Made by a program: the position numbers and the translations under genes. DNA of 64,000 nt from Gordius sp. MW1 (lineage: Eukaryota; Nematomorpha; Gordioida; Gordea; Gordiidae), in the NCBI GenBank assembly GCA_964036665.1, contig OZ038533.1, positions 4,822,001 through 4,886,000 of the forward strand. The letters are read 5' to 3'. How positions within the stretch are numbered: the first letter of the stretch is position 1; each line of letters starts with the position of its first letter. Below are positions 51,708-64,000 of the stretch, in pieces. The notes beneath the pieces were generated by a model. It saw only the letters and a program-made list of their open reading frames with translations. It was not told the origin of the DNA and did no database searches.

Positions 51708-54700
51708 GGCCTGGTTGGCTTAATTCTGACAGAAGACTTTTGAACCACAGCTGCATTGAGTTAGCACATTTTAAACAGCCTAACTGCTAATGTATTTAAT
51801 GGGTACGAATAAAATATTGAAAGCTTTGCAATTGAAACAACACCAAAAAAATCTTGTGCGTAGACTTGACGTATTCAACTCGTTTGAAAATACTATTGCA
51901 ATTTATAACAATTTTTTTGTTAAAAGTGTCCTTAATGTTTATTTAAAATATTTAACATCAAAAAATGAATGAGCCCAAGATAATTCTGAAATGACTGCTT
52001 GTTATAACAAAATTTTCCCTCAGTGTTGACATTTGTCCCATTAAATTTGTTGTAATCTACGCTGTCAAACGATCCACCTAAGCTCGGACACCACCATGTT
52101 GAATAAATAATATATTCTTTTTATATTGTTTTGCGGCAAATATTATAAGACAATTTTAAAATATTTTGAATCCTAATAGCAATTTTTGAAAAAGAAAGGT
52201 AAATGGTAGTTATGATGATCAAGAACAAGAAACAAATTAACACCTTAAATTAAAAACTGCGCTGATATGGCTACCACTGTTTTAACGGTTTTGTATTTTT
52301 ATTTTGAAGGAGAAAATGAGTTTACAAAGGACCGTGGATAATAAAAGTTGATTTAAATTGCTTTTGAACCATTCATATCAAATTTTTTTTAATTTTACAA
52401 CACCTAAACAGCGATTTGAAAAGAATTAAAATACTTATAATAATTTTGAAAACAATCTAATCTAACCTAATCTAGCCTATTAATAAATAATAAAAAAAAT
52501 TAGGTACATTTTTAAAGGCATTAAAAAGACTAAATATTATAAAACACTTTTATTGCCTTATAATTTCTAGTCATCGCTCTTTACGTATATTAATTATATA
52601 TTTCGTAAGCGGTAATTTAAGTACGTGTCTTTCTACCTTTTTATTAGAGCCACAAACTAATAACCCGGAATTACAATAGCATTGGCCATTGAAACTCATT
52701 AATTAATTTTAGATTATTATAATCGTAGGCATTGCTATTATTTTATACTTTTTAATTAAAATTATTTAAACCTAATTAATTAAAAGCCCACACTATGTTA
52801 TGGAAATATATTTGCTTGAATTGAGGGTGTATAAAAATTAATTAATATTTTTGCAAACCTCGATTAAAAAAGACAACGTAATATGAAATATAAATAATTA
52901 TTATTAATATGAATAAAATACTTATTAAATTTTTATTTTGAAAAATCTATAATTTTGTCACTAATGGACAATCATTCAATTGACAGGAGTTAAAGCGAAT
53001 TTTAAATTAACTTTTCAAATTTGAGATAAATTTAATTTTAAAATTTAATATTTCTCTGTGTTGTTACCTCCTTAACTTCAAATTTAATTTATTCAAAATG
53101 AATTTAAATTTATTAAGTGGGGATAGTAAAGTTTTGGATTTGTAATCTTCAAATAGGGACTAATCATATCCACTATATTGATTAACACTTGTTTGAATAC
53201 GCTTTACAAATCTGGTTCGTAAGACTAGTCCACTGTCATTTTGACAAATTAATATTAAATTCCTGAATTACCTCACGGGGTAAGTCTCGAAAAAAATTTA
53301 AATATGTCCGCCCCACTTGATTTCGCAACAATTATTTGCTATTTTATAATATTTTAAAAATCTCTCCTCATGGAAATAAAGATTTTGAAGCATAACCTCT
53401 GTAAAATGGTTATAAATAATAAAATTAATCAAACTTTAATAAAATATTTAATTATTCTAAAGCCCGTTTTTAGTGTTTAATGAAGTATTATTTAATTTTG
53501 CCGTTGATTAGTTTTACTTTTACCCTCTCCTCAGGTTTAAAAAATTGTGGGATGGAGAAGGAGAGTGATTAAAGTTGTCATATTTACAAAGAGTTTTGTT
53601 CAAAGGGGTTTAATCTACCCCCCCCCCTCCTATAAATCTGTCTGAGCATAAATTAGATCTGCCTTAAATATATTAAAATTAATCGACTTTAATTATAATA
53701 AGCTCCTCTCTTCTGCCACCATTTTAAAACTAAGTAGCTTATTTAATAAATTTAAATACACTATTATTTTTAGAATCTACTGGCCACAGAAGTGTAGTGA
53801 GATGACTGTTCACAGAATATAGAAAATAATAACGATCAGGATTTAATCGGTAAATCTCTTTAGAAAATAGTCGGATTTTTTGTAATTACAAATTTTGGAG
53901 TCATGTTAGCATAACAAGAGCCAATCACTTAATTTCTATTAGTTATTCTTGATAAAAAAATAGAAAAATTTAATTTAATTTAAGAATTGATGGGTTTCAA
54001 TCTAATGTGTCGCTATTATGATTGGCGTGAAAACAGTGTAGCCAATTCATTAGTTCATTTTTATGCTAATCTAATAGGATGCTTAAGCAAACGGGGATCA
54101 GTTATAAAGCTGTCAAATGGTGACCTAGAAGCTTTCGATCAACTAATTATATAAATGTGTTATTATTTAATTTTCATTAAAACCTAATTTGAAGAAGCAG
54201 TTAACCTCTATAATAAAAGATACATTTGTGTAATTGTAAAAGATTACTACGGCATTATAAATCAAAACATCCTTCATTCAAATTGTTAAGATGCAAAAAT
54301 TTCCATAATTTATAATTACAAATCCCTGTCCTGTCAACTGCCTACATTTATTAATCAAGGTTAGAAAGGGTTAAATGTCAATATACCCTTCGTATTTTCT
54401 TTAAATAAAATGTTAATTATACAAATTATAAGATATTACTATTATTATATGGATAATCTGATAATAATAATGAAATTATCCTTGAAGCGACAGTACTACG
54501 AAAGGAAACGGAAATGAAAAGTTATAGAATTGTAAATCCTATGAAGTGTGACCCTTTTGGAACTCTTATTTTTTTTTATTTTTTAAACCTTTTTTGATCC
54601 AACTCAATTTTGTAAACCCATCAATGAAGGAAAGCGTTGAAATATAAAAGGTAGATTTTCAACAGCATTCCCTTTATAAAATCTATCTATTAAAGTTAAG

Positions 54701-55421
54701 TTTTAATTCTTCAACACAGACATGTCAAAGGGGACAAATATAAAATAATCCTTTACTATTTCATATGCCTTTTTGATAGTTTATTTTTATGTGAAACGAG
54801 TTTAAATGTTATAAGAAGGGGGAAGACTTTTGATGTAGTTAGATCAGCAGACACAGGAAGGATTAATAAATGAATCCTTAGGATATGTCCTTTTAAAAAG
54901 TATACTTCTTTTATTGTTTTTAAACTTGGATATACATAATTTCAATCTATAATTTACTTTCCATTGTTAATCGTTTTAAAATATTTATATCCTTTGACGT
55001 GAGATTATTTTTATGATTATTAAAAAGACTAATATAAATCAGGTGGGTATTGATTAATTGCATGGCATAAACAAAAGAAGTCCAGACAACAGGGGGAGTG
55101 TTCTATATAAAGACTTAATCCCATAAAAGGAGATTATACAGCATAAGTTATTATAATATATTGACTTTGATGCATAACTTTGTCAACTTTCAACGCACAT
55201 ATTAAAATTGTGATGATTTACTTTTTTTAATTGTACGAATGTGAAAAACGTTTATTAGAATAAATTAACATCAGGAAATTATAAGATATTATAATTGTTT
55301 TTGACGCCATTCGCCCCTATGCATAAAACAATAATAATCGACAAGTAATAGGAAGTTAAATAGAGAATATAATTTATGATATTATTTTACAAATTAAATA
55401 TCATCCCAAGGAGATTTGACA
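51708..55421. other. AT-rich intergenic DNA between the palindrome and Nkx6
   Basis: No exon, RNA gene or clear transposon recognised in about 3.7 kb; short C tract near 53620. A 60-codon open frame at 51790 is composition-driven. Confidence 0.5.
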
Positions 55422-62379
<6,958 letters not shown>

Positions 62380-64000
62380 TTTATTCAAAATATTTTTTAG
62401 AAGTGAATTTGGTGGGAATTTTGAAGAATTTCTGCAAATTTAGGAATGGCTAAAATTAATTTTAACACGTATAAAATGTTTATTTAATAAAATGGCTAAC
62501 GGAATTATACAATTCAATAACAGGCGAGTACAAATAACTTTAAATCTTGAGTACAAGTTTAATGACTGCCTATTAAATTATGTAAAATGTTGCACAAAAT
62601 AACAATTTTAACCACGTTTGAACTTAAAAAATCGTTTAAAGATAAGCTTGTACTGCCAACAATTAGCTAAAATAAACTTCGGGCGTTAATTATTTTAATT
62701 TAATAAAAATTAATTAATTTTATTAAAATTTAATTAGGCGCTTAAAAATAATTATTGGCATCAAAGCATGGTAAAAACATTTTATAATTCTATTTTAACA
62801 TTAAAATGATTTAATAAATTTTACCTTTTTATAATTGATGAATAATCATAAAAGATTTTTTAATCCCTTGACAGTCATAATATAAACTTTTTTTTTCCAA
62901 ATTTAAATCTTTAGGGGGGGGGGGGGGGGAGTGAGAGGAAGGTAGATAGAAAAGCAAAGTATATTATTGGCGATTAATAATGATGACAAGCAAGACGAGC
63001 AAAGAAGAGATGTGATGTGTGGGCTGCTCAGTTATTCCTATAAATGATGTATTAATTTACACGCACTCTTCATTGTCACTCAGTCTACTTACGGTCTATC
63101 ATACATATATAAGACACATCATATTATATACCAAAAAAAACTTGAAAAGGAGGATTAAATAATTTTATTTATTTTTTTAATTCGAGTCATAATTAAATTA
63201 TTTAACTTTTATCATTACAGCCCTGTTTAATCAAAAATTTTATGATAGTGTAATAGGTATGACATATAGCAAATGTTTTGTTAAGAGATAAAAATATCTA
63301 CCTGCTAAAGTTATTTTTATAATATTTAAATGGCAAAGCTTTTATCATCCATTTCAAAATGTATCGTTTGTTGTAAGTATTTAATAATTTTTTCAAAAAT
63401 AGTAACTTCTGTTAAATTGCACATTTTTAGAAAGAAATTAAATTTTAACTCTGACCCTTCCATTCCACTATTTGTGGCTTAATGAAACCTGTCAGAGTTT
63501 GGTTTTGATTGGCGGGACGTCAAATTACGTAGATGGGTTAAGGAAAGGATTAACTTAATTAGCATACCTATTAAAGTAAGAGGCAGTCGGTTATAGGGGA
63601 GGCAAGAAGGGGCAACTACCCCATTAAACCAGCAGTTTTTTTGTAACTATTCAAGAAGTTATAATTATAATATTAAAATATAAGTTTTCCTGACTTATTT
63701 TATGTCATGCGGTCGAGGCGAATACTAAGGTTTAACTGAAAAAATAAGTAGAAACCAGACTTCCCCCACCCATATTGTACAAATTATATTGCATTCTTTG
63801 TGACTTTAAGGTTTTAAACTCAAAACTTTTATATTGCCATTGGCTATTGAAAATGATTAATCAAGTAATTTAAATATATTTTTTTAAAATGAAGGATTTT
63901 TAAATATTCATGTTTACGCAATAATTAATTTATAAGTCCCTTACCAGCTATTTTAAGATTTCAGCCCAAAATTTTTTATATAAAAGATAACACTAGTCAC
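62380..64000. other. Upstream region of Nkx6
   Basis: AT-rich, noncoding. Acceptor-like TTTGCAG on the - strand at about 62437 could end a 5' UTR intron. A 16-17 nt G tract lies at about 62915. No further gene is seen to the window end. Confidence 0.45.

Overview
This is a window of an AT-rich animal nuclear genome. Genes are split by GT-AG introns (and one probable AT-AC intron), exons are much richer in G+C than the surrounding DNA, and introns and intergenic DNA are crowded with decayed DNA transposons, MITEs, SINE-like repeats and LINE fragments. An NK6-class homeobox gene points to a metazoan, most likely a bilaterian invertebrate; I cannot place the lineage further.

Layout. (1) 1-14893, + strand: the 3' part of a KCMF1-like gene (ZZ/C2H2 zinc-finger E3 ligase family), ten exons joined in consistent phase; one intron carries canonical U12-type AT-AC signals. 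Two more GC-rich exons at 17201-17514 and 23643-23835 fit each other in phase and may be a longer 3' end of this gene or a separate unknown gene. (2) 18.1-23.0 kb: two decayed copies of one LINE, head to head. (3) 24.3-26.8 kb: a cluster of tRNA-derived SINE-like repeats. (4) 28890-39335, + strand: a complete ten-exon SLC22-type (organic cation/anion) transporter of about 575 residues. (5) 40356-43034: a pogo-like and a hAT-like transposon relic. (6) 44482-46194, - strand: an intact, intronless PIGS gene (GPI transamidase subunit). (7) 47408-50338, - strand: a compact 2.93-kb retroelement with identical 131-bp direct terminal repeats, a gag-like ORF and an RT/RNase H ORF, and no visible integrase, protease or recombinase. 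(8) 55422-62379, - strand: a three-exon Nkx6 homeobox gene with a 4.8-kb second intron full of MITEs.

The host genes are not functionally linked to one another: ubiquitin ligase, membrane solute transport, GPI-anchor attachment and developmental transcription. What ties the window together is the transposon load. One family with ends CATGGGCGTAGCCA recurs about eighteen times; several hAT-type MITEs show clean 8-bp target duplications, including a 1.2-kb foldback element with internal tandem arrays. The most interesting items for follow-up are the integrase-less terminal-repeat retroelement, the U12-type intron, and a frame-independent cluster of TCACGTG words in the KCMF1-like exons.
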